NCBI RefSeq assembly: GCF_010726955.1
Contig: NZ_AP022603.1
Span: 744,001 to 808,000, forward strand
Length of the DNA stretch: 64,000 nt
Source of the DNA: Mycolicibacterium fallax
GTDB taxonomy: Bacteria > Actinomycetota > Actinomycetes > Mycobacteriales > Mycobacteriaceae
Direction: 5' to 3'
Both the position numbers and the translations under genes were made by a program. The notes beneath the pieces are model-generated. The model had not been told where the DNA came from and made no database searches. It saw only the letters and a list, made by a program, of their open reading frames with translations. The first letter of the stretch is position 1; every line of letters begins with the position of its first letter. Below, piece by piece: positions 31,778 to 42,251 of this stretch.

Positions 31778-33544
31778 ATGGCCGAAGACTCGCACGCCGT
31801 GCTGTCCCGACTGACCGCCGAGTTCGCCGAGCTGTCCAGCCGGCTGGCGTCGGTGTCCGCCCAGCTCGGTGCCCTGGACCGGATCCTCGCCGAGGCCCGC
31901 GGGCCGGCTCCCGCGCCGCCGCAGCCGTACTACCCGCAGCCGTACTACCCGCAGCCGTACTACCCGCCCGCGCCGATGCCGGCCCCGGTGCGCCCGGTCC
32001 GGCCGCCGAAACCGGCCACCGACCGCGGCGCCAACTGGGTCGGCAAGCTGCTCGCCGTCGCCGGCGTCGGCGTCACCCTGATCGGGGTGGTGCTGCTGCT
32101 GGTGCTGGCCGCCCAGGCCGGCGTGCTGCGCCCGGAGCTGCGGGTCGGGGCCGGCGCGGTGTTCGCCGCCGCCCTGGTCGGTGTCGCGGTCCGCTGGAAC
32201 CGCCGCCCCGGCGGCCGCACCGGTGCCATCGCGCTGGCCGCCACCGGCATCGCCGCCGGCTACCTCGACGTCATCGCCGTCACCACCATCTACCCGTGGA
32301 TCCCGGCGGCCGCCGGGCTGCCGCTGGCCTTCGCGATCGCCGCGGGCGGGCTGACCCTGACCCGGCGCTGGGACTCCGAGGCGCTGGGCCTGCTGGTGCT
32401 GGTGCCGCTGGCGGTGCTGGCGCCGATCGTCACCGACGGGGTCGGACTGCTGCTGATTGGATTCCTGCTGATCGCCTCGGCGGCCAGCCTGCCGGTACAG
32501 CTCGGTAAGAACTGGACCGCGCTGTTCGCCGTGCGCACCGCGGCGGTGACGCTGCCGCTGCTGGTGGCGCTGGCCTCGGTGCCCGCCACCGGCGAGAATC
32601 CCTGGTACCTCGGCGCGGCCGCCCTGGTGGCCGCCGCGCTGGCGATCGCCGGGGCGCTGCTGGTGCTGCCGGGCACCGCCAACCGGACCCAGCTCGGCTG
32701 CTGGGCGGTCGTCGGCGCGCTGCCGGTGCTGGTCGCCCCGATCGCGGTGGACCGGCTGCTCGCCGTGCTGATGCTGGCGGTGGTCTCGGTGGCGCTGCTG
32801 GGCATCGTCGCCGCCGCCGACCGGCTGCCCGGGGTCCGCGGGCCGGTCGCGCGGATCTGGGCCGGGCTGTCGGCGGCCGCCGCGCTGATCGCGGTGGCCG
32901 TCGCCTTCGACGGCGCGGTGCGGGTCGCGGTGCTGCTGGCGCTGGCCCTGACCCTCGGTATCGCCGGGCGCGGCGACGCGCTGGCCCGCGGCGTCGCCGC
33001 GGTATTCCTCGGGTTCGGGGCGCTGGCCTACCTGGCCGGCGCGCCGCCGTGGTACCTGATCGAGGCGCACAGCCGCGCCGCCGGCAGCGCCGTCGCCACC
33101 CTGGTGGCCAGCGTGCTGCTGGTGGCCGGCGTGGCGGTGGCCGCCCGCGCGGTGCCAGGCCGGGCGCTGCAGATCGCCGGCGGCGCGGTGCTGCTGTACG
33201 CGGTGACGACCTTCACGGTGACCGCCGGTGTGATGATCGGCGGGACCGGCGGAGGTTTCCTGGCCGGGCACGTGCTGGCCACCATCTGCTGGGTGGCACT
33301 GGCCACCGCGATGTTCGTCGCGGCGCTGCGGATCCCGGCCGGCCCGCAGCGGGCAACCCTGATCACCGGCGGGCTGACGCTGACCGCGGTCGCGATGGTC
33401 AAGCTGTTCCTGTTCGACCTGGGCACCCTCGACGGCATCTTCCGGGTGGTGGTCTTCATCGTCGCCGGGCTGATCCTGCTCGGCACCGGTGCCGGCTACG
33501 CCCGCAGTCTGGCCCAGCAGGGTGACGCAGCCGGTCGGCGCTGA
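31778..33544 (+). CDS. Large DUF2339 multi-span membrane protein
   Basis: A 588-residue protein. Residues 1-45 form a predicted coiled coil (LSRLTAEFAELSSRLASVSAQL), then comes a proline-tyrosine linker with three exact PQPYY repeats. From about residue 85 to the end there are some 18 membrane segments, starting WVGKLLAVAGVGVTLIGVVLLL. This matches DUF2339. Function unknown; the family is sometimes found near cell-envelope genes. It starts 34 bp after the response regulator and may be co-transcribed with it. Confidence 0.82.
   Translation: MAEDSHAVLSRLTAEFAELSSRLASVSAQLGALDRILAEARGPAPAPPQPYYPQPYYPQPYYPPAPMPAPVRPVRPPKPATDRGANWVGKLLAVAGVGVTLIGVVLLLVLAAQAGVLRPELRVGAGAVFAAALVGVAVRWNRRPGGRTGAIALAATGIAAGYLDVIAVTTIYPWIPAAAGLPLAFAIAAGGLTLTRRWDSEALGLLVLVPLAVLAPIVTDGVGLLLIGFLLIASAASLPVQLGKNWTALFAVRTAAVTLPLLVALASVPATGENPWYLGAAALVAAALAIAGALLVLPGTANRTQLGCWAVVGALPVLVAPIAVDRLLAVLMLAVVSVALLGIVAAADRLPGVRGPVARIWAGLSAAAALIAVAVAFDGAVRVAVLLALALTLGIAGRGDALARGVAAVFLGFGALAYLAGAPPWYLIEAHSRAAGSAVATLVASVLLVAGVAVAARAVPGRALQIAGGAVLLYAVTTFTVTAGVMIGGTGGGFLAGHVLATICWVALATAMFVAALRIPAGPQRATLITGGLTLTAVAMVKLFLFDLGTLDGIFRVVVFIVAGLILLGTGAGYARSLAQQGDAAGRR
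31921..31965 (+). repeat. Three 15-bp tandem repeats encoding PQPYY
   Basis: GCAGCCGTACTACCC occurs three times in succession without a mismatch inside the DUF2339 gene, adding a flexible PQPYY-type linker before the first membrane segment. Identical copies suggest recent slippage expansion and possible length variation between strains. Confidence 0.9.
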
Positions 33545-33557
33545 TTACCATGATCGG

Positions 33558-34091
33558 GTGGCACCATCAACCGACCTCCTGCACCATCCCGTCGTGACCG
33601 CGGCCGTCGGGACCGGGGCATACGCGTGGGACGGCGCCGCCGTCGCCTACCGGCTGGCGACCAAGCTGCCGATCTTCGGCGCCCAGCTGGACCGGGGTTC
33701 CAACGCGCTGTCCCAGCGCGGTGAGGAGGCGCTGGCCGCCGGGATCGGCTCGATCCGCCCGCTGCTCACCGCGGTCGCCCTGCAGGTGCTGCAGCAGACG
33801 CTGGCCGAGATGGACCTGACCAAGGTGGTGCGCGACCAACTCGACATCGACGCGCTGCTCAGGACCGTCAACATCGACGCCATCATCGACCGGGTCGACC
33901 TGGTCGGACTGGCCAACTCGGTGATCGAGGGCGTCGACCTGCCGCGCATCATCCGGGACTCCACCATGTCGGTGACCACCGGCGCGATCGGCAACGTGCG
34001 CGCCACCGGCGAACTCGCCGACGCGATGGTCTCCGGCATCGTCAACCGGGTGCTCGGCCGCACCGGCGACGACCCGGTCGAGGAGCCGTGA
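33558..34091 (+). CDS. Conserved hypothetical helical protein with repeated isoleucine/aspartate pattern
   Basis: A 177-residue protein of unknown function. It starts at GTG 33558, 13 bp after the DUF2339 gene. The middle holds a degenerate repeat of about 10 residues (VVRDQLDIDALLRTV, NIDAIIDRVDLVGLANSVIE, GVDLPRIIRDST) like amphipathic repeats found in several actinobacterial membrane-associated proteins. No signal peptide is visible. Overlaps the next gene by 4 bp. Confidence 0.7.
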   Translation: MAPSTDLLHHPVVTAAVGTGAYAWDGAAVAYRLATKLPIFGAQLDRGSNALSQRGEEALAAGIGSIRPLLTAVALQVLQQTLAEMDLTKVVRDQLDIDALLRTVNIDAIIDRVDLVGLANSVIEGVDLPRIIRDSTMSVTTGAIGNVRATGELADAMVSGIVNRVLGRTGDDPVEEP

Positions 34092-34444
34092 CCGGCGCGG
34101 ACTGGCGCACCCTGCAGCTGATCGCGGCCCCGAAATACGGCCACGCCGAGGTGTTCGAGCGGATCGGTGACCTGCCCGGGCAGTACACCTCCTCGCCGCT
34201 GCTGCGGCTGTTCGGGGTGATGCTGCAGGAACACCGCAAGACCGGGGAGACCCGGGTGGTGCTGGCCGTCGCCGACGACCACGGCCGGTTCACCGAGGTG
34301 CTCCCGGGGGTGTCGAAGAAGCGGTTCGTCGCGGTGATGTGGGACGGCGGCACCATGGACCCCGATTCCCGGCTGTCCAAACACCTGGAGGCCTGGGCGG
34401 AGTGGGGGATCGTGCCCGAGGAGGACCGCAGCGGCGGGGTGTGA
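34088..34444 (+). CDS. Hypothetical protein
   Basis: A 118-residue soluble protein, GTG start, overlapping the preceding gene by 4 bp, so the two are probably translated together. Sequence such as GDLPGQYTSSPLLRLFGVML and VVLAVADDHGRFTEVLPG suggests a small alpha/beta fold, but I do not recognise the family. No membrane segment or metal motif is visible. It ends 57 bp before egtA on the same strand. Confidence 0.65.
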   Translation: MTGADWRTLQLIAAPKYGHAEVFERIGDLPGQYTSSPLLRLFGVMLQEHRKTGETRVVLAVADDHGRFTEVLPGVSKKRFVAVMWDGGTMDPDSRLSKHLEAWAEWGIVPEEDRSGGV

Positions 34445-34501
34445 CGGCCAGCCGCAGTGGGTACCCGCCGGAGCTATGGACGCATCGTCGATGATGGCTG
34501 T

Positions 34502-35758
34502 ATGACGTTCGCGGTCACCTCCGTGCGCGAGCTCAGCGATTCGGCGGCCGCCGCACGGCACATCGTCGGCACCGCGCTGGCCGACGGGCCGATCGGCCGG
34601 GTCGGCCTGGAGCTGGAGGCGCACTGCATCGACCTCGCCGAACCGCGCCGCCGGCCCGACTGGGCCCGGTTGCGCGCGGTCATCGACGCGCTGCCCGCGC
34701 TGCCCGGCCGGGCCACCGTCACCGTCGAACCCGGCGGCGCCGTCGAACTGTCCGGCCCGCCGGCCGACGGGCCGAGTGCGGCGATCACCGCCCTGCTGAC
34801 CGACCACGCGGCGGTGCGGGCGGCATTCGCCCGGGCCGGCCTTGGCCTGCTGCTGCTGGGCGCCGACCCGCTGCGACCGCCGCACCGGGTGCACCCCGGC
34901 GGCCGGTACCGGGCGATGGCCCGGCACTTCGAGGCGCTCGGCGCCGGCGCGGCCGGGGCGACCATGATGACCGGCACCGCCTCGATCCAGCTGAACCTCG
35001 ACGCCGGGCCCCGGCAGCGCTGGGCCGACCGGTTCGCGCTGGCCCACGCGCTGGGCCCCACCATGATCGCGATGACCGCCAACTCGCCGCTGCTGGCCGG
35101 CCGGCGCACCGGCTGGCGGTCGACCCGGCAGCGGGCGTGGGGCCGGCTGGACCCGGCGCGCTGCGGCCCGGTGCTGGGCGCCGGCGACGGGGCCGACCCG
35201 GCCGCCGACTGGGCCCGCTACGCGCTGGCCGCCCCGGTGATGCTGGTGCGCGCGCCGGACCCGCGGCCGGTGTGCCGGCGGGTCTCGTTCGCCGACTGGG
35301 CCGACGCGGTGGTGCCGCTGGCCGGGCGCCGGCCCACCGTCGCCGACCTGGACTACCACCTGAGCACGCTGTTCCCGCCGGTGCGCCCGCGCCGCTGGCT
35401 GGAGATCCGCTACCTCGACGCGGTGCCCGAGGACCTCTGGCCCGCGGTGGTGTTCACCCTGGCCACCCTGCTCGACGACGACGCCACCGCGGCCGCCGCC
35501 GGGCAGATCGTCGAACCCGTCGCGGCGGCCTGGCAGACCGCCGCCCGGGCCGGGCTGGCCGACCCGAGACTGCACGGCAGTGCCCGGCGCTGCCTGGAGC
35601 TGGTGGCGCCGCTGGCCCCGCCGGCACTGGCCCCCGCGCTGGACCGGCTCAGCGCGCTGGTCGAAGGCGGCCGGTGCCCCGGTGACGAGTTCGCCGAACA
35701 CGCCGACCGCCGCGGGCTGGCCGCCGCGGTCACCGACTGGGCCGGGGGCCGGCGATGA
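34502..35758 (+). CDS. egtA: Ergothioneine pathway glutamate-cysteine ligase EgtA
   Basis: Makes gamma-glutamylcysteine, the sulphur donor used by EgtB. The 418-residue protein shows the GCS2-type core: [12 protein letters not shown] (metal-binding glutamates), [31 protein letters not shown] and [18 protein letters not shown]. It begins a run of five genes joined by 4-bp overlaps or TGATG-type junctions, the standard egtABCDE order. The C-terminal region is Ala-rich, with low-complexity helices. Confidence 0.94.
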   Translation: MTFAVTSVRELSDSAAAARHIVGTALADGPIGRVGLELEAHCIDLAEPRRRPDWARLRAVIDALPALPGRATVTVEPGGAVELSGPPADGPSAAITALLTDHAAVRAAFARAGLGLLLLGADPLRPPHRVHPGGRYRAMARHFEALGAGAAGATMMTGTASIQLNLDAGPRQRWADRFALAHALGPTMIAMTANSPLLAGRRTGWRSTRQRAWGRLDPARCGPVLGAGDGADPAADWARYALAAPVMLVRAPDPRPVCRRVSFADWADAVVPLAGRRPTVADLDYHLSTLFPPVRPRRWLEIRYLDAVPEDLWPAVVFTLATLLDDDATAAAAGQIVEPVAAAWQTAARAGLADPRLHGSARRCLELVAPLAPPALAPALDRLSALVEGGRCPGDEFAEHADRRGLAAAVTDWAGGRR

Positions 35759-37029
35759 CCGACCGCAGCGCGCTGACCGCCGCGCTGACCCGGGCCCGGG
35801 ACCGCACCCTGAGGCTGGTCGACCTCGACGACGCCGAACTGTGCCGGCAACCCGATCCGCTGATGAGCCCGCTGGTCTGGGACCTCGCGCACATCGGCCA
35901 GCAGGAGGAATTCTGGCTGCTGCGCGGCGGGGACCCGCAGACCCCGGGGCTGCTGCCGCCGGCCGTCGACGGCCTCTATGACGCCTTCGCCCATCCCCGG
36001 GCCGACCGCGGCGCGCTGCCGCTGCTGGCCCCGGGTAGGGCCCGCCGCTACCTGCAGGTGGTGCGCGAGCGGGCCGTCGACGCCCTGGCGGCGTTGCCGG
36101 CCGACGACGACGGGTTCGTCTTCGCGATGGTGCTCAGCCACGAGCATCAGCACGACGAGACCATGCTGGTGGCGCTGAACCTGCGGGCCGGCCCGCCGCT
36201 GGTTGGCCCCGGCGCGCCGCCCCCGCCCGGCCGCCCGGGGGTGGCCGGCACCGCGGTGACGGTGCCCGCCGGGCCGTTCGTGCTCGGCGTCGACGCCGCC
36301 GACGAGCCGCACGCACTGGACAACGAGCGCCCCGCGCACGTGGTGGAGGTGCCCGGCTTCCGGATCGGCCGGGTCCCGGTGACCAACGGGCAGTGGCGGG
36401 CGTTCATCGACGACGACGGCTATCGGCGCCGGGAGTTCTGGTCCCCGGCCGGCTGGGCGCACCGGTGCCGGGCCGGGCTGACCGCACCGCAGTTCTGGCA
36501 GCCCGGCGGCACCCGCACCCGATTCGGCCACCGCGAACCGATCCCCGACGACGAACCCGTCATGCACGTGAGCTTCTTCGAGGCGCAGGCGTACGCGGCG
36601 TGGGCGGGGGCGCGGCTGCCCACCGAGATCGAATGGGAGAAGGCCTGCGCCTGGGACCCGGGCAGCGGAACCCGCAGGCGCTACCCCTGGGGTGAGCTGC
36701 CGCCGACCGCCGAGCACGCCAACCTCGGCGGCACCGCGCTGGCGCCCGCGCCGGTCGGCAGCTACCCGGCCGGGGCGTCGGCCTACGGCGCCGAGCAGCT
36801 GCTCGGCGATGTCTGGGAGTGGACCACCTCGCCGCTGCGGCCGTGGCCCGGCTTCACCCCGATGATCTACCAGCGGTACAGCGCGCCGTTCTTCGGCGGC
36901 GACTACCGGGTGCTGCGCGGCGGCTCCTGGGCGGTGCACCCCGACATCCTGCGGCCCAGCTTCCGGAACTGGGACCACCCGATCCGCCGGCAGATCTTCG
37001 CCGGCCTGCGGCTGGCCTGGGACCTGTGA
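35755..37029 (+). CDS. egtB: Hercynine oxygenase (sulfoxide synthase) EgtB
   Basis: Non-haem iron enzyme that joins hercynine and gamma-glutamylcysteine with oxygen. The 424-residue protein has an N-terminal DinB-like domain. Its iron ligands match the family: His at about residue 46 (WDLAHIGQQ) and His 129 and 133 in the HxxxHxE motif of [13 protein letters not shown]. The C-terminal half is a formylglycine-generating-enzyme-like domain ([51 protein letters not shown]). The ATG overlaps egtA by 4 bp. Confidence 0.96.
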   Translation: MTDRSALTAALTRARDRTLRLVDLDDAELCRQPDPLMSPLVWDLAHIGQQEEFWLLRGGDPQTPGLLPPAVDGLYDAFAHPRADRGALPLLAPGRARRYLQVVRERAVDALAALPADDDGFVFAMVLSHEHQHDETMLVALNLRAGPPLVGPGAPPPPGRPGVAGTAVTVPAGPFVLGVDAADEPHALDNERPAHVVEVPGFRIGRVPVTNGQWRAFIDDDGYRRREFWSPAGWAHRCRAGLTAPQFWQPGGTRTRFGHREPIPDDEPVMHVSFFEAQAYAAWAGARLPTEIEWEKACAWDPGSGTRRRYPWGELPPTAEHANLGGTALAPAPVGSYPAGASAYGAEQLLGDVWEWTTSPLRPWPGFTPMIYQRYSAPFFGGDYRVLRGGSWAVHPDILRPSFRNWDHPIRRQIFAGLRLAWDL

Positions 37030-37721
37030 TGTGCCGGCACCTGGGCTGGCTCGGCGCACCGGTGACGCTGAGTTCACTGATCCTGGATCCACCGAACGGC
37101 CTTGGCGTGCAATCCTATTCGCCGCGCCGGCAGCGGCACGGCCGGCTCAACGCGGACGGCTGGGGGGCCGGGTTCTTCGACGGCGACACCCCGCGGCGGT
37201 GGCGCAGCGCGGCACCGCTGTGGGGCGACGCCTCGTTCGCCTCGGTGGCCCCGGCGCTGTCCAGCGGCTGCGTGGTCGCCGCGGTGCGCTCGGCCACCGT
37301 CGGGATGCCGATCGAGTCCACCGCGGTGGCCCCGTTCACCGACGGGCGCTGGCTGCTCTCGCACAACGGGGTCATCGACACCGCGGTGCTGCCGCCGACC
37401 CGGCACGCCGAGTCGGTGGTGGACAGCGCCGTGCTGGCCGCGGCGATCTTCGACCGCGGCGTCGAGGCGCTCGGCGAGCTGGTCGCCGAGTTCGGCGCCG
37501 CCGACCCCGGCGCGCGGCTGAACATCCTGGCCGCCGACGGCACCCGGCTGCTGGCCACCAGCTGGGGCGACACCCTGTCGGTGCTGCGCCGCCCGGACGG
37601 TGTGCTGCTGGCCAGCGAACCCTACGACGACGACCCGCGGTGGCGCGACGTGCCCGACCGGCACCTCGTCGAGGTGCGCGACGGCACCGTCACGCTGACC
37701 GCGCTGAGAGGAGCCCGGTGA
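37029..37721 (+). CDS. egtC: Gamma-glutamyl hercynylcysteine sulfoxide hydrolase EgtC
   Basis: Class II (Ntn) amidotransferase-like hydrolase that removes glutamate from the EgtB product. The 230-residue protein begins [11 protein letters not shown], so Cys 2 becomes the N-terminal nucleophile after removal of Met. [14 protein letters not shown] and LLSHNGVID are the conserved substrate-binding blocks. ATG 37029 shares a base with the egtB stop. Confidence 0.95.
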   Translation: MCRHLGWLGAPVTLSSLILDPPNGLGVQSYSPRRQRHGRLNADGWGAGFFDGDTPRRWRSAAPLWGDASFASVAPALSSGCVVAAVRSATVGMPIESTAVAPFTDGRWLLSHNGVIDTAVLPPTRHAESVVDSAVLAAAIFDRGVEALGELVAEFGAADPGARLNILAADGTRLLATSWGDTLSVLRRPDGVLLASEPYDDDPRWRDVPDRHLVEVRDGTVTLTALRGAR

Positions 37722-38680
37722 CCCTGCTGGCCAACCACCTGCCCGCCGACCACGCCGCCCGGGCGCTGCGCGCCGACGTCGACGCGGGGCTGCGCGGCAC
37801 CCCGAAGTCGTTGCCGCCCAAATGGTTCTACGACGAGACCGGCAGCGCACTGTTCGACCGGATCACCCGGCTGCCGGAGTACTACCCGACCCGCACCGAG
37901 GCCGCGATCCTGGCCGAGCGGGCCGGCGAGATCGCCGCGGGCTGCCCGGCGGACACCCTGATCGAGCTCGGCAGTGGCACCTCGGCCAAGACCCGGATGC
38001 TCATCGACGCGCTGCGCGAGCGCGGCACCCTGGACCGGTTCGTGCCGGTCGACGTCGATGCCACCGTGCTGGCCCAGGCCCAGCGCCGGCTCGGCGCCGG
38101 GTACCCCGGGCTGCGCATCGACGCGGTGTGCGGCGACTTCGAACGGCACCTGCACCGGCTGCCGCGCGGCGGCCGGCGGCTGATGGCGTTCCTGGGCTCG
38201 ACCATCGGCAACCTGACCCCGGGCCCCCGGGCGGAATTCCTGGCCACCGTGGCCGCCGTGCTGGCCCCCGGGGACGCGCTGCTGCTCGGCGTGGACCTGG
38301 TCAAGGACACCGGCCGGCTGATCCGGGCCTACGACGACGCCGCCGGGGTGACCGCCGCGTTCAACCGCAACGTGCTCACGGTGATCAACCGGGAACTGCG
38401 CGGCGACTTCGATCCGGGCGCCTTCGCGCACGTGGCCCGCTGGAACGCCGAGCAGTCCCGGATGGAGATGTGGCTGCGCGCCGACACCGCCCAGCACGTG
38501 CGGATCGCCGACCTGGACCTGGGCGTCGACTTCGCCGCCGGGGAGGGGCTGCTCACCGAGGTGTCCGGCAAGTTCACCCGGGCCGGGATCGAGGCCGAGC
38601 TCGCCGAGGCCGGGCTGCGCGGCACGCACTGGTGGACCGATCCGGCCGGCGACTTCGCCCTGACGCTGGCGCACCGGTGA
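37718..38680 (+). CDS. egtD: Histidine N-alpha-methyltransferase EgtD
   Basis: Trimethylates histidine to hercynine with S-adenosylmethionine, the first committed step. The 320-residue protein has the substrate region [20 protein letters not shown], the SAM loop [31 protein letters not shown] and the C-terminal [12 protein letters not shown] block. GTG 37718 overlaps egtC by 4 bp; the stop overlaps egtE by 4 bp. Confidence 0.96.
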   Translation: MTLLANHLPADHAARALRADVDAGLRGTPKSLPPKWFYDETGSALFDRITRLPEYYPTRTEAAILAERAGEIAAGCPADTLIELGSGTSAKTRMLIDALRERGTLDRFVPVDVDATVLAQAQRRLGAGYPGLRIDAVCGDFERHLHRLPRGGRRLMAFLGSTIGNLTPGPRAEFLATVAAVLAPGDALLLGVDLVKDTGRLIRAYDDAAGVTAAFNRNVLTVINRELRGDFDPGAFAHVARWNAEQSRMEMWLRADTAQHVRIADLDLGVDFAAGEGLLTEVSGKFTRAGIEAELAEAGLRGTHWWTDPAGDFALTLAHR

Positions 38681-39762
38681 TCGGCGACGACGCGCTGGCC
38701 GCGGCCTGGCGGGCGGCCCGTCCGCCGGTCGCCGGCGTGCACCTGGACTCGGCGGCCTGCGCGCGGCAGTCGCTGGCGGCGATCGACGCCGCGGCCCGGC
38801 ACGCCCGCCGCGAGTCGGAGGTCGGCGGCTACCTCGCCGAGCGGGCGGCCGCCCCGGCGCTGGCCGCCGGCCGCGCCGCGATCGCCGCCCTGACCGGGCT
38901 GGCCGCCGCCGACGTGGTGTTCACCACCGGCTCCGGGCACGCGCTGGACCTGCTGGCCACCGGCTGGCCCGAGCGCGGGACGGTGGCCTGCGTGCCCGGC
39001 GAGTTCGGCCCGAACCTGGCGATCCTGGCCGCCGCCGGGTTCACCGTCCGGCCGCTGCCGGTCGACGGCCTGGGCCGGGTCCGGCCCGAGGAGCTGGCCG
39101 CCGACCTGGACGCCGACCGTCCCGCGCTGGTGCACCTGACGGTGATCGGCAGCCACCGCGGCATCGTGCAGCCGGCGGCGCAGATCGCCCGGATCTGCGC
39201 GGCGGCCGCGGTCCCGCTGGTGCTCGACGCCGCCCAGGGGCTCGGCCAGGTCGACTGCGCCGTCGGCGCCGACGCGGTGTACTCCTCGTCGCGCAAGTGG
39301 CTGGCCGGGCCGCGCGGGGTCGGGTTCCTGGCGGTGCGCCCGGAGACCGCCGCCCGGCTGCGGCCCCGGTTGCCGGCCACCGCGGCCGCCGAGGCCAACA
39401 TCGCCGCCCGGCTGGGGTACGCGGTGGCGCTGGGGGAGTACCTGGCGGCCGGGCCGGCGCGGATGCGGGCCGCGCTGGCCGCGGTCGGCGCGGCCAGCCG
39501 CCGCCGGCTGGCCGGGCTGGCGGGCTGGACGGTGGTCGAACCGGTGGACGAACCCTGCGCCATCGCCACGCTGATCCCGCCGGACGGCGTCGACCCGGTG
39601 GCGGTGCGGGACCGGCTGCTCGCCGAGCACCGCATCGTGTGCACCGCCGCCGAAACCGCCCGCGCCCCTTTCGAATTGACCCGGCCGGTGCTGCGGATCT
39701 CCCCGCACGTCGAGGTCACCGGCGAGGAGCTCGACGCGCTGGCCGAGGCGCTGTCAGGGTAG
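38677..39762 (+). CDS. egtE: Hercynylcysteine sulfoxide C-S lyase EgtE
   Basis: PLP enzyme that releases ergothioneine from hercynylcysteine sulfoxide. The 361-residue fold type I protein has [29 protein letters not shown] and the PLP lysine in [20 protein letters not shown] 38677 overlaps egtD. The 3' end overlaps the convergent GCS2-family gene by 9 bp. Confidence 0.94.
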   Translation: MIGDDALAAAWRAARPPVAGVHLDSAACARQSLAAIDAAARHARRESEVGGYLAERAAAPALAAGRAAIAALTGLAAADVVFTTGSGHALDLLATGWPERGTVACVPGEFGPNLAILAAAGFTVRPLPVDGLGRVRPEELAADLDADRPALVHLTVIGSHRGIVQPAAQIARICAAAAVPLVLDAAQGLGQVDCAVGADAVYSSSRKWLAGPRGVGFLAVRPETAARLRPRLPATAAAEANIAARLGYAVALGEYLAAGPARMRAALAAVGAASRRRLAGLAGWTVVEPVDEPCAIATLIPPDGVDPVAVRDRLLAEHRIVCTAAETARAPFELTRPVLRISPHVEVTGEELDALAEALSG

Positions 39763-41241
39763 TTCCCAGGTGTGCACGGGGGCGTTGGAGTGCATGCCCC
39801 GGCAGTAGTGCCGCAGCATCTCGGCCAGCGCCCGCGGCCGGTTCAGGCCCCGATCGGTCAGCGCCCGCACCGCTTCGACCTGCCAGGTGGCGCCGGTGCG
39901 GCCGGTCGCGGCCCGGTCCTCGATCACCCCGAGGAACATCTCCCGCACCTCGGTCGCCACACCCCAGCGGCGCAGCCCCTCGTGGGCCATCGGCAGCAGC
40001 TCGCGCAGCACCAGCTGGTCGGGCCGCAGCTGCCCCAGCCCGGGCCAGTACAGCTCGGCGGCCATGCCGGACCGGGCGGCGGCGACGAAGTTCGACTCGG
40101 CGGCGGCGAAGTCCATCTCGGTCCACAGCGGCCGGTCCGCTTCGCTGAGGGTGCGCAGCGCGCCGTAGTAGAACGCCGCGTTGGCCAGGGTGTCGATGAC
40201 CGTCGGGCCGGCCGGCAGCACCCGGTTCTCCACCCGCAGGTGCGGCCGGGCCACCCCGTCGCGCTCGACCACGTCGTAGACCGGCCGGTTCCACCGGTAC
40301 ACGGTGCCGTTGTGCAGCCGCAGCTCCGGCAGCCGGGGGATCCGCCCGGCCGCCAACTCCGCGGCCGGGTCCTCCTCGGACAGCTCCGGCAGCAGCGCCG
40401 GGAAGTACCGGAGGTTCTCCTCGAACAGGTCGACGATCGAGCTGATCCAGCGTTCGCCGAACCACACCCGCGGCCGCACGCCCTGGGCCTTGAACTCCTC
40501 CGGGCGGGTGTCGGTGGCCTGCCCGAACAGCTCGATGCGGGTCTCCGCCCACAGCTGGTGGCCGAAGAAGAACGGCGAGTTGGCCCCGACCGCGAGCTGC
40601 GGGCCGGCCAGCAGCTGCGCGGCGTTCCAGTTGTTGGCGAAGTCGGCGGGGGCGACCTGCAGGTGCAGCTGCACGCTGGTGCAGGCGGACTCCGGGGCGA
40701 TGGTGGCGGTCTGGATGCGCAGCGGCTCCGGGCCGTCGATGTCGATTTCGATGTCCTCACCGCGGGCGGCGAAGATGGACTCGTTGAGTGCCCGGTAGCG
40801 GGCCGATTCGCTCATCCAGTCCCCGGCCAGGTGCTCGGGCATCAGGGTGGGCAGGATGCCGATCATCACGATGTGCGCGCCTGCGGCGCCGGCCTTGGCT
40901 TCGGCGGCGTTGAGGCTGGCGCGGATGTTGTTGGCCAGGTCCAGCGCGGCGTGCCCGGCCAGCGGGCGCGGCGGCACGTTGAACTCGATGTTGTAGGCGC
41001 CGAGTTCGGTCTGATAGGCCGGGTCGGCGATCGAGGCCAGCACCTCGACGTTGCGCATGGTGGGCTGGTAGTCGGCGTCGACCAGGTTGCACTCGATCTC
41101 CATGCCGGTGCGCGGGCGGGCGGAGTCGAAACCGGTGCTGGCGAGCATGGTCTGGAAAACCTCGAGGCAGCGCTGCACCTTGCGCCGGTACTGTGCCCGC
41201 TGGGCCCGGCTGAACACGGTGTCGCTGACCTCGTCGCCCAC
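39754..41241 (-). CDS. Second glutamate-cysteine-ligase-like (GCS2 family) protein
   Basis: A 495-residue protein of the carboxylate-amine ligase/GCS2 fold: [15 protein letters not shown] (metal-binding Glu), [49 protein letters not shown] and [20 protein letters not shown]. It is clearly distinct from EgtA in length and sequence. Members of this group in actinobacteria are annotated as glutamate-cysteine ligase or left unassigned; the substrate is unknown. It converges on egtE with a 9-bp overlap. Being next to a second ligase for gamma-glutamylcysteine may be functional or chance. Confidence 0.8.
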   Translation of the reverse strand: MGDEVSDTVFSRAQRAQYRRKVQRCLEVFQTMLASTGFDSARPRTGMEIECNLVDADYQPTMRNVEVLASIADPAYQTELGAYNIEFNVPPRPLAGHAALDLANNIRASLNAAEAKAGAAGAHIVMIGILPTLMPEHLAGDWMSESARYRALNESIFAARGEDIEIDIDGPEPLRIQTATIAPESACTSVQLHLQVAPADFANNWNAAQLLAGPQLAVGANSPFFFGHQLWAETRIELFGQATDTRPEEFKAQGVRPRVWFGERWISSIVDLFEENLRYFPALLPELSEEDPAAELAAGRIPRLPELRLHNGTVYRWNRPVYDVVERDGVARPHLRVENRVLPAGPTVIDTLANAAFYYGALRTLSEADRPLWTEMDFAAAESNFVAAARSGMAAELYWPGLGQLRPDQLVLRELLPMAHEGLRRWGVATEVREMFLGVIEDRAATGRTGATWQVEAVRALTDRGLNRPRALAEMLRHYCRGMHSNAPVHTWELP

Positions 41242-41395
41242 GCCTTCCGATGCAACCGGGTCGGCGGGCCGCGCGCAACGGTATCGGCGGAATCTGCCCC
41301 GCGCGCACCGGTGCGGTAACAGGTACGGTAAGGCCGTCGGCGTGCGGGTGTGCCGGGCGGGTGTTCCGACCGGTCGCCGCGGGTTACGATAAAAC

Positions 41396-41409
41396 TAGAA
41401 CACGTTGCA
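41396..41409 (+). promoter_or_regulatory. Probable KstR operator
   Basis: TAGAACACGTTGCA fits the KstR consensus TnnAACnnGTTnnA at every fixed position. KstR is the TetR-type repressor of cholesterol and lipid catabolism in mycobacteria. The site lies 22 bp before the acyltransferase start codon, where a repressor would block transcription. Confidence 0.72.
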
Positions 41410-41430
41410 ATTAATCGGCAGGGAGTGCCC

Positions 41431-42249
41431 GTGACCTCGAAGAATGATGACGACGCCCAGGTGCCCGGTGAGATTGCCAAGTGGGATCCGTCGCTCACCG
41501 AGTCGGTGATGGGCTGGTTGCGGCCGCTGACCAAGCTCTGGCACCGCTCCGAGGTGCGCGGCCTGGACGACTTCCCGGACGGCGGCGCGCTGGTGGTGTC
41601 CAACCACTCCGGCGGCATCTTCGCGATGGACGTCCCGGTGTTCGCCACCGGCTTCTACGAGCGCTTCGGGTTCGTCCGGCCGGTCTTCACCCTGACCTTC
41701 GACCTGGTGTTCACCGGGCCGACCGGCGACTTCTTCCGCAAGACCGGCTTCATCAAGGCCAACCACGACAACGCCGATGAGGCGCTGCGCTCCGGCGGGG
41801 TGGTGGTGGTCTTCCCGGGCGGCGACTACGACGTCTACCGGCCGGTGACCGAGCGCAACAAGATCGACTTCGGCGGCCGCCAGGGCTACATCCGGGCGGC
41901 GCTGAACGCCGGCGTGCCGATCGTGCCGCTGGTCGGGATCGGCGGCCAGGAGAGCCAGCTGTACCTGAGCCGGGGCACCGACCTGGCCAAGCTGCTGCGG
42001 CTGGACAAGATGTTCCGGGCGAAGATCCTGCCGGTGTCCTTCGGCTTCCCGTTCGGGCTGTCGGTGGTGGTGCCGCCGAATCTGCCGCTGCCCACCAAGA
42101 TCGTCCAGCAGGTGCTCGAACCGATCGACATCGTCGCCCAGTTCGGCGAGGACCCCGACATCGATGAGGTCGACGCGCACATCCAGTCCGTCATGCAGGA
42201 CGCGCTGGACAAGCTGGCCGCCGAGCGTCGGCTCCCGGTGATCGGCTGA
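41431..42249 (+). CDS. Lysophospholipid acyltransferase-family protein
   Basis: A 272-residue PlsC-type acyltransferase. The HxxxxD motif is in VVSNHSGGIFAMDVPVF, with the partner block VVVVFPGGDYDVYRP and the later VPIVPLVGIGGQES. GTG 41431 follows AGGGA. The acceptor is unknown; phospholipid or sterol-degradation intermediates are possible. It starts a two-gene unit with the acyl-CoA ligase 2 bp downstream, the order seen for the Rv1428c/fadD12 pair of M. tuberculosis (on the opposite strand there). Probably controlled by KstR through the site at 41396-41409. Confidence 0.85.
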   Translation: MTSKNDDDAQVPGEIAKWDPSLTESVMGWLRPLTKLWHRSEVRGLDDFPDGGALVVSNHSGGIFAMDVPVFATGFYERFGFVRPVFTLTFDLVFTGPTGDFFRKTGFIKANHDNADEALRSGGVVVVFPGGDYDVYRPVTERNKIDFGGRQGYIRAALNAGVPIVPLVGIGGQESQLYLSRGTDLAKLLRLDKMFRAKILPVSFGFPFGLSVVVPPNLPLPTKIVQQVLEPIDIVAQFGEDPDIDEVDAHIQSVMQDALDKLAAERRLPVIG

Positions 42250-42251
42250 CC

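Noticed and set aside
31921..31965. Three identical 15-bp units as a possible CRISPR or regulatory repeat
   Set aside because: They are contiguous, have no spacers and encode an in-frame PQPYY linker.
33558..34444. The two small coupled genes as a toxin-antitoxin pair
   Set aside because: At 177 and 118 residues, with no toxin or DNA-binding motif, they give no support beyond the 4-bp overlap, which is common throughout this window.
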